Assembly (NCBI GenBank): GCA_039090855.1
Contig: CM077034.1
Span: 17,121,303-17,185,302, forward strand
DNA: 64,000 nt
Direction of reading: 5' to 3'
Origin: Macrothele yani
Taxonomy: Eukaryota; Arthropoda; Arachnida; Araneae; Macrothelidae
Positions within the stretch are counted from its first letter, which is position 1. Each line of letters opens with the position of its first letter. The notes under the pieces are model-generated. The model did not search any database, was not told where the DNA came from, and saw nothing but the letters and a program-made list of their open reading frames with translations. A program made the translations under genes and the position numbers. Below, piece after piece: positions 1 through 11,815 of the stretch.

Positions 1-537
1 CATTGAGTTGCTCACGGTGGTCGTTAAACCTCCAATCAATCAATGAATGGATGTTGTGTTTGTCTTACGGCACTGGCTCTCTCCCTTCCCTGGAACCAGT
101 GACCCTAAATTAGGGACGGGCGACTGCTTATAGCCCATTGAGTTGCTCACGGTGGTCGTTAAGCCTCCAATGAATCAATGAATGGATGTTGTGTTTGCCT
201 TACGGCACTGGCTCTCTCCCTTCCCTAGAACCAGTGACCCTAAATTAGGGATGGGCGACTGCTTATAGCCCATTGAGTTGCTCACTGTGGTCGTTGAACC
301 TCCAATCAATCAATGAATGTATGTTGTGTTTGTCTTACGGCACTGGCTCTCTCCCTTCCCTGGAACCAGTGACCCTAAATTAGGGACGGGCGACTACTTA
401 TAGCCCATTGAGTTGCTCACGGTGGTCGTTAAACCTCCAATCAATCAATGAATGGATGTTGTGTTTGTCTTACGGCACTGGCTCTGTCCCTTCCCTGGAG
501 CCGAGGTCGTTAAACCAACAATCAATCAAACCACTTT
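1..537 (+). repeat. 135-bp tandem repeat, SINE body units (about 3.7 copies)
   Basis: The unit begins CATTGAGTTGCTCAC at 1, 136, 271 and 406, a spacing of exactly 135 bp. Each unit ends in an AATCAATCAATGAATGG-type simple tail next to its neighbour. The same unit occurs inverted at 34535-35755, where it is joined to a tRNA-like head. Here the head, if present, lies before base 1. The last copy is truncated near 500, with a degenerate tail to about 537. Confidence 0.9.
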
Positions 538-839
538 TCCAACATTTACAAGAAATTGAAAAAAAAAAAAAACGGCAACTTTCATATATGAACGCCTATA
601 AAAGTTTAGAATGTCACTAATTTGTCAGTTACTCCACTGTGCATAAAAAATCAATCACTAAACATGAATCAGGGGAAAAAACTTTTTATACCAATTTATT
701 TTAGAGGAATCCTTATTATATTTCCTATACAAAAATATTTGCTAAGCAGGTATATTTTTATCATTTTGTGAATAAGCTGTTATAAGAGTCACAATGCAAC
801 CTAAACATCTTCTCCCGGGAAACAAAATCGTAGATTTTA
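538..839. other. Non-repetitive intron, no gene seen
   Basis: A-rich sequence with a 14-A run near 560. No exon-like text or transposon ends recognised. Confidence 0.5.
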
Positions 840-959
840 ACACTTTTTACTCTCACTCCCTCTCTCTCTCTTCTCTCTCACTCACTCTCATTTTTCCTCT
901 CTTTATCTATCCCTATCTTTTTCTCTCTTTCTCTATCTCTCTTCCCTCCTGTCTCTATT

Positions 960-1021
<62 letters not shown>

Positions 1022-1420
1022 TCTCTCTCACACCCTATCTTTTTCTCTGTCTATATCCCTATCTTTTTTCGCTCCTGTCTCTATTTCTCGCTTTCTCTGA
1101 ATTTTCAGTCCGTATTTTGTTTTTTTCAAGCAAATACTTCTTTGAGATAATCATTTTGTTTTTACGGTAGTGTTCGTGTGTCTTCCTCTCTCTGTCTCTC
1201 TGTTTCTGAACTTTCAGTCCGTATTATGGTCTTTTTCTTAAGCTTAAAGCAAATACTTCTTTGAGATAATCGTTTTGTCTTTACGGTAGTGTTCGTGTGT
1301 CTTCCTCTCTCTGTCTCTCTGTTTCTGAACTTTCAGTCCGTATTATGGTCTTTTTCTTAAGCTTAAAGCAAATACTTCTTTGAGATAATCGTTTTGTCTT
1401 TACGGTAGTGTTCGTGTGTC

Positions 1421-1476
<56 letters not shown>

Positions 1477-1797
1477 CTTTCAGTCCGTATTATGGTCTTT
1501 TTCTTAAGCTTAAAGCAAATACTTCTTTGAGATAATCGTTTTGTGTTTACGGTAGTGTTCGTGTGTCTTCCTCTCTCTCTCTCTCTCTCTCTCTCTGAAC
1601 TTTCAGTCCGTATTATGGTCTTTTTCTTAAGATTAAAGCAAATACATCTTTGAGATAATCATTTTGTCTTTACGGTAGTGTTCGTGTGTCTTCCTCTCTC
1701 TCTGAACTTTCAGTCCGTATTATGGTCTTTTTCTTAAGCTTAAAGCAAATACTTCTTTGAGATAATCGTTTTGTCTTTACGGTAGTGTTCGTGTGTC

Positions 1798-1834
<37 letters not shown>

Positions 1835-1930
1835 CTGAACTTTCAGTCCGTATTATGGTCTTTTTCTTAAGCTTAAAGCAAATACTTCTTTGAGAGAATC
1901 GTTTTGTGTTTACGGTAGTGTTCGTGTGTA

Positions 1931-1964
<34 letters not shown>

Positions 1965-2408
1965 CTTTCAGTCCGTATTATGGTCTTTTTCTTAAGCTTA
2001 AAGCAAATACTTCTTTGAGATAATCATTTTGTCTTTACGGTAGTGTTCGTGTGTCTTCCTCTCTCTCTCTCTCTGTTTCTGAACTTTCAGTCCGTATTAT
2101 GGTCTTTTTCTTAAGCTTAAAGCAAATACTTCTTTGAGATAATCGTTTTGTCTTTACGGTAGTGTTCGTGTGACTTCTTCTCTCTCTCTCTCTCTCTCTC
2201 TGAACTTTCAGTCCGTATTATGGTCTTTTTCTTAAGCTTAAATCAAATACTTCTTTGAGATAATCGTTTTGTCTTTACGGTAGTATTCGTGTGTCTTCCT
2301 CTCTCTCTCTGCCTGAACTTTCAGCCCGTATTATGGTCTTTTTCTTAAGCTTAAAGCAAATACTTCTTTGAGATAATCGTTTTGTCTTTACGGTAGTGTT
2401 CGTGTGTC

Positions 2409-2465
<57 letters not shown>

Positions 2466-2678
2466 CTCTGAACTTTCAGTCCGTATTATGGTCTTTTTCT
2501 TAAGCTTAAAGCAAATACTTCTTTGAGAGAATCGTTTTGTCTTTACGGTAGTGTTCGTGTGTATTCCTCTCTCTCTCTCTCTCTGAACTTTCAGTCCGTA
2601 TTATGGTCTTTTTCTTAAGCTTAAAGCAAATACTTCTTTGAGATAATCGTTTTGTCTTTACGGTAGTGTTCGTGTGTC

Positions 2679-2732
<54 letters not shown>

Positions 2733-2827
2733 CTTTCAGTCCGTATCATGGTCTTTTTCTTAAGCTTAAAGCAAATACTTCTTTGAGATAATTGTTTTGT
2801 CTTTACGGTAGTGTTCGTGTGTCTTCC
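840..2827 (+). repeat. Compound minisatellite: 97-bp core plus variable (CT)n, about 14 copies
   Basis: A conserved core runs from GAACTTTCAGTCCGTATTAT through TTTACGGTAGTGTTCGTGTG and is repeated about 14 times (first at 1099, last at 2729). Neighbouring cores are separated by (CT)n tracts from under ten to about sixty bases, so unit length varies although the core barely changes. The pyrimidine-rich open frame at 794-1150 is only CT repeat read as Ser/Leu. Confidence 0.9.
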
Positions 2828-3098
2828 TCACGAACGATATTTTCAGAAACGACTTTATTAAAATATGAGATTTATTTTTTAGTGCCCACAATGAAATTTT
2901 GCTCTGGGCCCCGCAATGAAATTTCGCCCAGGGCCTCCTCGCAAGAGCTCCATCCCGCCCTGCATTTAAGACAACTTAAAAGCTTCACACATCTAGAGAA
3001 CAAAGTTCGCCGACCAGAACATTAAGAAAGATCGTCTGCGAGCGTGTGGCTCAGTTTATAAACGCTGCAGTTCATAGCCGGCCCTGAAGCACGAAAGT

Positions 3099-3143
<45 letters not shown>

Positions 3144-3371
3144 GACCACATTCACATTGAAAAACTTAGAGAGCTGACCCTCTCCAATTGTTTTGTAGGA
3201 GGGCAGGATGTCGTAAAACTTCTAGTTTTTCCAATAGCGGAAATTATTCAATCTTATCCTGCTGCCGTATGTTGCGAGTTTTCCAAACCAGAAAGGCATC
3301 GTACAGCGATTGTTTAGCTCATAAAAAAAAACCTAAAAAAAAAAAAAAAAAAAAAAAAACCCTGCTCGTCC
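2828..3371. other. Mixed intron sequence with (GA)n and poly-A
   Basis: Contains a (GA)n tract at about 3101-3140 and a long A run near 3338-3359. A GC-richer patch at 2890-2960, with a repeated GCAATGAAATTT/CACAATGAAATTT motif, may be an old repeat. No coding exon recognised. Confidence 0.5.
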
Positions 3372-3377
3372 AGTGTC

Positions 3378-6300
3378 CATACTTGCCAACTTTTACGGAT
3401 TATCCGTAAAATTTACGGATTTCTGCTTAATTTTACTGATTTACGGCTGGAAGTATTTTTTTACGGATTTTTTAATATTTCAATTGCTCAATCGAAATAT
3501 TTCAATCCCCTGCAACCATTCACTTAGTTTTTCTACTGGACCTTAGGAGCGCTGTGTTACGCGATGATGTCATATTTGATTCGCCGGCTTCGTGACGTCG
3601 CGCGGTAGCTCTCTTCACGGGAATGCTAGAGTGACGTTCCAACCAGAGTTCTCCAAAATGCGTAATTAAGCGTTTAGTACGCATTGAAATTTTACCAACG
3701 CGTAAAAATACGCATCGGGAATTTTTCTTGGCGCGTAAAACTACGCATCGTCTTCGAAGAATTTTACCAATTCGTAAAAATACGCATCGGGAATATTTCT
3801 TGACGCGTAAAACTACGCATCGTCTTCGAAGAATTTTACCAATTTGTAAAAATACGCATCGGGAATATTTCTTGGCGCGTAAAACTACGCATGGTCTTCG
3901 AAGAATTTTACCAATTCGTAAAAATACGCGAAAAACTACGCATCGTCTTCGAAGAATTTTACCAATTCGTAAAAATACGCATCGGGAATATTTCTTGGCG
4001 CTTAAAACTACGCATCGTCTTCGAAGAATTTTACCAATTCGTAAAAATACGCATCGGGAATATTTCTTGGCGCGTAAAACTACGCATCGTCTTCGAAGAA
4101 TTTTACCAATTCGTAAAAATACGCATCGGGAATATTTCTCGGCGCGTAAAACTACGCATCGTCTTCGAAGAATTTTACCAATTCGTAAAAATACGCATCG
4201 GGAATATTTCTTGGCGCTTAAAACTACGCATCGCCTTCGAAGAATTTTACCAATTCGTAAAATTACGCATCGGGATTATTTCTTGGCGCGTAAAACTACG
4301 CATCGTCTTCGAAGAATTTTACCAATTCGTAAAAATACGCATCGGGAATATTTCTTGACGCGTAAAACTACGCATGGTCTTCGAAGAATTTTACCAATTC
4401 GTAAAAATACGCATCGGGAATATTTCTTGGCGCGTAAAACTACGCATCGTCTTCGAAGAATTTTACCAATTCGTAAAAATACGCATTGGGAATATTTCTT
4501 GGCGCGTAAAACTACGCATCGTCTTCGAAGAATTTTACCAATTCGTAAAAATACGCATCGGGAATATTTCTTGGCGCGTAAAACTACGCATCGTCTTCGA
4601 AGAATTTTACCAATTCGTAAAAATACGCATCGGGAATATTTCTTGGCGCTTAAAACTACGCATCTTCTTCGAAGAATTTTACCAATTCGTAAAAATACGC
4701 ATCGGGAATATTTCTTGGCGCGTAAAACTACGCATCGTCTTCGAAGAATTTTACCAATTCGTAAAAATACGCATCGGGATTATTTCTTGGCGCGTAAAAC
4801 TACGCATCGTCTTCGAAGAATTTTACCAATTCGTAAAAATACGCATCGGGATTATTTCTTGGCGCGTAAAACTACGCATCGTCTTCGAAGAATTTTACCA
4901 ATTCGTAAAAATACGCATCGGGAATATTTCTTGGCGCGTAAAACTACGCATCGTCTTCGAAGAATTTTACCAATTCGTAAAAATACGCATCGGGAATATT
5001 TCTTGGCGCGTAAAACTACGCATCGTCTTCGAAGAATTTTACCAATTCGTAAAAATACGCATCGGGAATATTTCTTGGCGCTTAAAACTACGCATCGTCT
5101 TCGAAGAATTTTACCAATTCGTAAAAATACGCATCGGGAATATTTCTTGGCGCGTAAAACTACGCATCGTCTTCGAAGAATTTTACCAATTCGTAAAAAT
5201 ACGCATCGGGAATATTTCTCGGCGCGTAAAACTACGCATCGTCTTCGAAGAATTTTACCAATTCGTAAAAATACGCATCGGGAATATTTCTTGGCGCGTA
5301 AAACTACGCATCGTCTTCGAAGAATTTTACCAATTCGTAAAAATACGCATCGGGAATATTTCTTGGCGCGTAAAACTACGCATCGTCTTCGAAGAATTTT
5401 ACCAATTCGTAAAAATACGCATCGGGAATATTTCTTGGCGCGTAAAACTACGCATCGTCTTCGAAGAATTTTACCAATTCGTAAAAATACGCATCGGGAA
5501 TATTTCTCGGCGCGTAAAACTACGCATCGTCTTCGAAGAATTTTACCAATTCGTAAATATACGCATCGGGAATATTTCTTGGCGCGTAAAACTACGCATC
5601 GTCTTCGAAGAATTTTACCAATTCGTAAAAATACGCATCGGGAATATTTCTTGGCGTTTAAAACTACGCATCGTCTTCGAAGAATTTTACCAATTCGTAA
5701 AAATACGCATCGGGATTATTTCTTGGCGCGTAAAACTACGCATCGTCTTCGAAGAATTTTACCAATTCGTAAAAATACGCATCGGGATTATTTCTTGGCG
5801 CGTAAAACTACGCATCGTCTTCGAAGAATTTTACCAATTCGTAAAAATACGCATCGGGATTATTTCTTGGCGCGTAAAACTACGCATCGTCTTCGAAGAA
5901 TTTTACCAATTCGTAAAAATACGCATCGGGATTATTTCTCGGCGCTTGAAACTACGCATCGTCTTCGAAGAATTTTACCAATTCGTAAAAATACGCATCG
6001 GGAATATTTCTTGGCGCGTAAAACTACGCATCGTCTTCGAAGAATTTTACCAATTCGTAAAAATACGCATCGGGAATATTTCTTGGCGCGTAAAACTACG
6101 CATCGTCTTTGAAGAATTTTACCAATTCGTAAAAATACGCATCGGGAATATTTCTTGGCGCGTAAAACTACGCATCGTCTTCGAAGAATTTTACCAATTC
6201 GTGAAAATACGCATCGGGAATATTTCTCGGCGCGTAAAACTACGCATCGTCTTCGAAGAATTTTACCAATTCGTAAAAATACGCATCGGGAATATTTCTT

Positions 6301-8277
6301 GGCGCGTAAAACTACGCATCGTCTTCGAAGAATTTTACCAATTCGTAAAAATACGCATCGGGATTATTTCTTGGCGCGTAAAACTACGCATCGTCTTCGA
6401 AGAATTTTACCAATTCGTAAAAATACGCATCGGGATTATTTCTCGGCGCTTAAAACTACGCATCGTCTTCGAAGAATTTTACCAATTCGTAAAAATACGC
6501 ATCGGGATTATTTCTTGGCGCGTAAAACTACGCATCGTCTTCGAAGAATTTTACCAATTCGTAAAAATACGCATCGGGAATATTTCTCGGCGCGTAAAAC
6601 TACGCATCGTCTTCGAAGAATTTTACCAATTCGTAAAAATACGCATCGGGAATATTTCTTGACGCGTAAAACTACGCATCGTCTTCGAAGAATTTTACCA
6701 ATTCGTAAAAATACGCATCGGGAATATTTCTCGGCGCGTAAAACTACGCATCGTCTTCGAAGAATTTTACCAATTCGTAAAAATACGCATCGGGATTATT
6801 TCTTGGCGCGTAAAACTACGCATCGTCTTCGAAGAATTTTACCAATTCGTAAAAATACTCATCGGGAATATTTCTTGGCGCGTAAAACTACGCATGGTCT
6901 TCGAAGAATTTTACCAATTCGTAAAAATACGCATCGGGAATATTTCTTGGCGCGTAAAACTACGCATCGTCTTCGAAGAATTTTACCAATTCGTAAAAAT
7001 ACGCATCGGGAATATTTCTTGGCGCGTAAAACTACGCATCGTCTTCGAAGAATTTTACCAATTCGTAAAAATACGCATCGGGAATATTTCTTGGCGCTTA
7101 AAACTACGCATCGTCTTCGAAGAATTTTACCAATTCGTAAAAATACGCATTGGGAATATTTCTTGGCGCGTAAAACTACACATCGTCTTCGAAGAATTTT
7201 ACCAATTCGTGAAAATACGCATCGGGAATATTTCTCGGCGCGTAAAACTACGCATCGTCTTCGAAGAATTTTACCAATTCGTAAAAATACGCATCGGGAC
7301 CGTATTTCGTCTTTCAGAGACGGAAGCAAACGAAATAAAGGGTTTTTTTCCTGTAATGTTGCATCTGTCCAGTATTGTTGTTATATATCATTTTATTCCG
7401 TAAATATTTGTATTTCAGTTTGAAAATTTAGGAAAAATTTCCGAAAACGGAAATTCGGCGGCGAAAAAGTTTCGCTGTAATATTTAGGCATGAGAATGAG
7501 AAGTTTCGTCTTTCAAAACTTTCGAAAACGGAAGTTAGACGCAGTGAAGATTTCTCCTGTAATCGTAATTTTATATTGCACGTGATGTTTCCTCTGCCTT
7601 ATATTGTCGTTAAATATCATTTTATTTCATAAATATTTGTATTTCAGCTTGAAAATGAAGGGAAAATGCCCGAAAACGGACTTCGGACGTAGCAAAGATT
7701 TCCCCCGTAACTACCCCCCCTCCAACAAACACAATGATCAGAACATGTATCCTGTATTCTCAAATATCCCCCCCTCAAAAAAAAAAAAAAAAAGTTCTGC
7801 ATGTCAGTGATAAACAAGGGTGGTGTCCGAAAACGATAGCGATGAAGCTGAAAAAATTGTAAAAATTGATGCATGGTGTGAAGTATTTATATTTTGAAAG
7901 TTACAGTATTCATCTTTTATCTAAAAATGTGAAAGCTGTCATGCATTCAGGATGGATAAAATTGTCGTCCAAGGCTATTAAAAAAAAAAAAACGATAATA
8001 AGGAAATGGGAAGGAAAACAAAGATATCAGCAAATGAAAATTTTAGTTTAGTATTGAAACATCACAGGTTTGCGAGGCTTACATTGAACAAAATTAAGAT
8101 TTTACTTTTTGGTTTTTTTAATTAATATTTTAAACACAGATAATACTAATTTAGTTATTGTGGAATATGCAGGGATTTTTACTGCATATTTATTAATTTA
8201 ATTATGTTTTGTTTTGTGGTAAATGGCGTTCGCGCAAAAGTTTTACTGATGCACATTTTTCAAAGTTGGCAAGCATG
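3378..8277. mobile_element. 4.9-kb non-autonomous DNA transposon with 6-bp target duplication
   Basis: The left end is CATACTTGCCAACTTT and the right end, on the other strand, is CATGCTTGCCAACTTT (15 of 16 match). The element is flanked by the direct repeat AGTGTC at 3372-3377 and 8278-8283. A second family member at 26889-27575 has similar ends and its own 6-bp duplication (CAAAAG), which supports these boundaries. The element carries the 72-bp satellite (3665-7305). After it comes degenerate material with three related blocks ending in CCGAAAACGG-like motifs (about 7440, 7520, 7670). No transposase is visible. Six-base duplications are known for Polinton/Maverick and Dada elements, among others, but nothing else ties it to those, so I leave it unassigned. 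Confidence 0.8.
3665..7305 (+). repeat. 72-bp satellite, about 49 copies
   Basis: The unit contains TACGCATCGTCTTCGAAGAA, ATTTTACCAATTCGTAAAAA and TACGCATCGGGAATATTTCT in order and repeats every 72 bp. Copies are nearly identical; recurrent variants are GGAATA/GGATTA, TTGGCGCG/TCGGCGCG and GCGT/GCTT. One copy near 3925 has lost about 27 bp. Because 72 is divisible by three and the unit has no stop in two + frames, open frames of hundreds of codons arise (24-residue basic repeat, or a hydrophobic repeat in the other frame). These are by-products, not a gene. Confidence 0.95.
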
Positions 8278-8283
8278 AGTGTC

Positions 8284-8464
8284 TGTTTCACATTAAATAT
8301 AGAAGGCCCGGCACGTTCAGACCTCTATGCTGAAGTACATCATGCAGAAGTTCTGATTGTACATTTGATTTGATGAAAAGTGACGTATTTTATTCGTTAC
8401 GTAAGATTCTGACAGATGAGATGAGATCTACTGAAGTAATTTAATTTCTTGTTTTGCTTTCCAG
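8284..8464. other. Intron 5' of the first ephrin exon in the window
   Basis: Short unique sequence ending in a T-rich tract and CAG acceptor. No repeat recognised. Confidence 0.6.
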
Positions 8465-8606
8465 ATTCCGGATAGACAACACTGATCATATCATTGATGT
8501 AAACAAAGGAAACATTCCATTTGAATATGATCAAGTTAATATTATTTGTCCAGTGTACACCCCTGGCACAAAAGATGAAGACGTAGAGCGATACATAATC
8601 TATAAT
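8465..8606 (+). CDS. Ephrin: Ephrin coding exon (ectodomain, N-terminal half)
   Basis: The acceptor follows a T-rich tract ending in CAG at 8462-8464; the donor is GTAAGTA at 8607. The first base completes a split codon (probably Ile) and the exon ends in phase 0. The 47 codons read FRIDNTDHIIDVNKGN, then FEYDQVNIICPVY and ERYIIYN, which matches the start of arthropod ephrin receptor-binding domains almost word for word. It contains the first conserved cysteine (IICP). The junction with the next exon creates an N-V-S glycosylation sequon. The reading frame stays open beyond the donor for about 50 codons, but that part is intron because the next exon continues the fold exactly from the GTAAGT boundary. 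Confidence 0.92.
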
Positions 8607-9114
8607 GTAAGTACAAGACTTAATTTTTTTTTTTTTTCCCTTCATATAAGTTTATCAAATTTGCAAATAAATAATGTTTCATTTGTTCCTTTAAAATTTC
8701 ACACAGGCAGAAAAAAAAAAAAAAAAAATACGGACTTCTATTTAGTAATTATGTAAGCTGAACTATATTGAGAATGAGAGCAAGTATGCGACACGGCATG
8801 CATTCTCCAGAGAGTGAGTCGAAAGGTTTGCAATATTTGGATCACTTTATATCTTCAATACGTACCTTTACGATGAAAGGAGACAAGCATTCAAATTATA
8901 GACCATCGTGTTGCACCGTCTTTAGCCATCTGTCTGCCAGTTTTTTGATTCCGCGGGGGTATCAGTTCTTGTCCTACGAGTCGAAGAACTTGTTATAAAC
9001 AAAAGATTCAATGTACCAATGTTATATACTTTATGAAACAATTCACCATAGTTATATTCTATGTGAAACACGTGTTAATGTTATGAAAAATGGAACACGT
9101 GTCAACATCACCAA

Positions 9115-9151
<37 letters not shown>
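8607..9151. other. Intron with (TA)n microsatellite
   Basis: Mostly unique AT-rich sequence with a poly-A stretch near 8710 and a (TA)n tract at about 9118-9151, into which the next Tc1-like element has inserted. Confidence 0.6.
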
Positions 9152-9154
<3 letters not shown>

Positions 9155-10580
9155 TGACGGAAAAAAAAAATTCCCAACACCACGAAAAAATAGTTGTAGA
9201 GGAATGAAATGGCGGCAATACATTCGTATAGGTAACGTATTTAATCGATTAAGGTTTCAAGATCACAGCTTATTGTAAGCGCGAGAAGAGCCCTTTTAAA
9301 TGTGAAATGCTGGTACATTAATAACCGGTGTAACCGCCAGAATGTTGAATGCAAGCACGCAAACGTTCATGCATTGTGTCGTACAGGTGCTGGATGTCAG
9401 TTTGTGGGATGGAGTTCCATGCCTGTTGCACTTGGTCGGTCAATACTGGGACGGCTAATGCTGGTTGGGGGTGACGCTGGAGTTGTCGTCCAATGATGTC
9501 CCATACGTGCTCGATTGGTGAAAGATATAGTGATCTAGCAGGCCACGGCAACATGTCGACACTCTGTAGAGCATGTTGGGTTACAACAGCGGTATGCGGG
9601 CGAGCGTTATCCTGTTGGAAAACACCCCCTGGAATGCTGTTCATGAATGGCAGCACAACAGGTTGAATCACCAGACCGTCGTACAACTGTGCCGTCAAGG
9701 TGCGTGGGATAACCACGAGAGTGCTCATGCTGTCATATGAAATTGCTCCTCAGACCATAACTCCAGGTGTAGGTCCAGTGTGTCTCGGCCGCAGACAGGT
9801 TGTTTGGAGGCGCTCACCTGGCCTCCTTCTAACCAACACACGGCCATCACTGGCACCCAGGCAGAACCGGCTTTCATCAGAAAACACAACAGATCTCCAC
9901 TCCGTCCTCCAATGAGCTCTAGCTTGACACCACTGACGTCGCAAACGGCAGTGGTTTGGAGTAAGTGGAATGCACGCTACAGGGCGTCTGGCTCGGAGCT
10001 GTCCTTCAAGTAACCGATTTGTAACAGTTCGTTGTGTCACTGTGGTGGCAACTGCAGCTCGAATTGCTGCCACAGACGCGGTACGATGCGCCACGGCCAT
10101 ACGCCGTACACGGCGGTCTTCCCTCTCAGTAGTGCCACGTAGCCGGCCGGAACCCGGTCTTCTTGAGGCAGTACCTTCCCTTGACCACCGCTGCCAACAA
10201 TCATGCACAGTGGCTACATTCCTGCCAAGTCGTTCTGCAATATTGCGGAAAGAAAATCCACTTTCTCGTAGCCCTATTACACAACCTCGTTCAAACTCCG
10301 TGAGCTGTTGATAATGGCTTCTTCGTCTTCTTAAAGGCATTCTTGACTAACATCAACACCCTACGTCGAATCTCAACGATAACTAACGCTCACGGACGTT
10401 ACAGCGCGTATTTACAGCAAACCTGCTTTGCATGTTCCGAGGGGCGCTACTAGCGCCACACGTATGCGCCGAGCGCGAAATTTGCATAGACGTCATCTTA
10501 CAGATGTACTCTCACCGCCTACCAACTGTCGTTTATCTAACACAACCCCTTCTTGGTGTTGGAATTTTTTTCCGTCAGTG
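9152..10580 (-). mobile_element. Tc1-like transposon, copy A
   Basis: The inverted termini start CACTGACGGAAAAAAA and pair a TTCCCAACACCA-type left end with TGGTGTTGGAATTT on the right. The TA target dinucleotide flanks both sides (9150-9151, 10581-10582). Length is 1429 bp, usual for the superfamily. It encodes one transposase on the - strand with a single nonsense codon. It sits in a (TA)n tract. A second copy of the family lies in opposite orientation at 11816-13228. Confidence 0.93.
9318..10340 (-). pseudogene. Tc1-like transposase (copy A), intact except one in-frame stop
   Basis: DNA-cutting enzyme that excises and inserts the element at TA sites (family knowledge). The frame opens with ATG at 10340 (MPLRRRRSHYQQL) and runs 340 codons to TAA at 9318. 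Order: a helix-turn-helix half (ERGCVIGLRESGFSFRNIAE), a second DNA-binding half with RTVTNRL, then the catalytic core with FSDESRF (first Asp), QQDNARPH (second Asp) and SPIEHVWD (Glu). The only break is TGA in place of the Trp codon after GVMV, at about 9747-9749; the frame continues unchanged after it. The second Asp and Glu are separated by 32 residues instead of the 34 of classic Tc1. Asp is replaced by Tyr just before LSPIE compared with copy B. Confidence 0.9.
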
Positions 10581-10669
10581 TATATATAATGCGTTAATTT
10601 TATAAACACAATGGGTTCATTGCAGCTATGCTATGTTATATTTATTGTTATAAACAAATTATCCGAATT

Positions 10670-11383
10670 CTTTACTCTTGTCAGTAAAGAAGTGGGATTA
10701 AAAATTAACTTTCAGAAGACAAAAGTGATGTTCAATACTTTTACAAGAAATGAAGATTTATCGATTGATGGAGAAAAGCTGGAGATAACAGACACGTACG
10801 TTTATCTTGGACAGCAGATATCAAGTGAGGGTCACATTGGTGAAGAAATTAATCGGCGTACAAAACTTGCCTGGAGAGCTTTTGGAAGAAACGGCATAAT
10901 TTTCAAGAGCAATATGCCATTATGTCTTAAAAGAAAAGTGTTTGATCAATGCATCCTTCCGGTGCTTACGTATGGTGCAGAGACGTGGACCTTAACTGAA
11001 AGAGACATACAAAGGCTGCAGACAACTCAAAGCAGCATGGAGAGGTGCATGCTTGGTATAACCAGGAGAGATAAGAAGAGGAACTCGTGGATCCGAAAAA
11101 TGACAGACATCATGATCAGAGTTAAATCCCTGAAATGGCAATGGGCTGGACATACTGCCAGAAGGACAGACTATCGATGGACAGCCGAAATTTTAGATTG
11201 GATTCCAAGGGACAGAAAAAGAGCCAGAAGAAGACCACATGGGAGATGGGTGGATGAAATTCGAAAGTATGAGGGAGTGACATGGAAGGGAGACTGGCAC
11301 AAGACAGACCGTTGTGGAGGAAACTTGGGGAGACTTTCGTCCAGCAGTGGATTGATAATCGATGACAATGATGATGATGATGA
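10670..11383 (+). mobile_element. RTE-type LINE, 3' coding fragment with (GAT)n tail
   Basis: Encodes the C-terminal part of a non-LTR reverse transcriptase: KEVGLKINFQKTKVMFN, then YVYLGQQISSEGH, LPVLTYGAETWTL, SWIRKM, WQWAGHTARR and RRRPHGRWVDEIRKYEG. This resembles the tails of RTE-clade retrotransposons common in insects (family knowledge). The 5' end is truncated at about 10683. Compared with the copy at 14657-16739 it lacks about 9 bp near 11105 and has about 2 extra bases near 11288, so the last residues are out of frame. It ends in a (GAT)n tail, as RTE elements do. Confidence 0.85.
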
Positions 11384-11521
11384 AACAAATTATATGTGCA
11401 TCAATTACAGATTATTTATTGATTATATTTAATTTACTGTGCCAATGTTATAACTATGGGAACTTTGTTCTACAGTGATTGTATATGGACAAAAACGTGC
11501 CCCTTATATGTACTGGCATAT
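11384..11521 (+). repeat. Sequence shared, inverted, with 14520-14657
   Basis: The 138 bp after the LINE tail are identical by eye to the reverse complement of 14520-14657, which likewise lies just beyond the LINE tail there. The shared block therefore extends past the end of the retrotransposon. Confidence 0.85.
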
Positions 11522-11815
11522 AATAAAGCACGGCGTTGTTATTCCCCTTTATCCCGTCACTGGAATGGTGGGGGAATAAATCAGAAACATAAACACATAT
11601 CTTAGTTTACACATACCTTAACTTATGTCTTGTGTGGTTATAAGGAAAACAAACAGGGATCTTATGTGGAAGTAATCAAAATGGTTTAATACGTAAGATT
11701 TAGGAACATTCAGTTACCACGTGCGTGGGTGCAACCGTTAACAATACCTTACACATAAAACTTATTATTAATACGATTTTTCTCTATAACGTCTCCAATC
11801 ATTTCTGCTTACATA
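11522..11815. other. Unassigned intron
   Basis: Unique AT-rich sequence between the LINE flank and the second Tc1-like copy. No feature recognised. Confidence 0.5.

Noticed and set aside
3728..7423. Very long open frames (up to 794 codons) that could look like a repeat protein gene
   Set aside because: They are a by-product of a 72-bp unit divisible by three and lacking stops; two overlapping frames are equally open and the array lies inside a transposon in an intron.
8607..8756. Extension of the first ephrin exon past 8606
   Set aside because: GTAAGTA donor at 8607; the reading beyond it is low-complexity, and the fold continues precisely in the exon at 18828.
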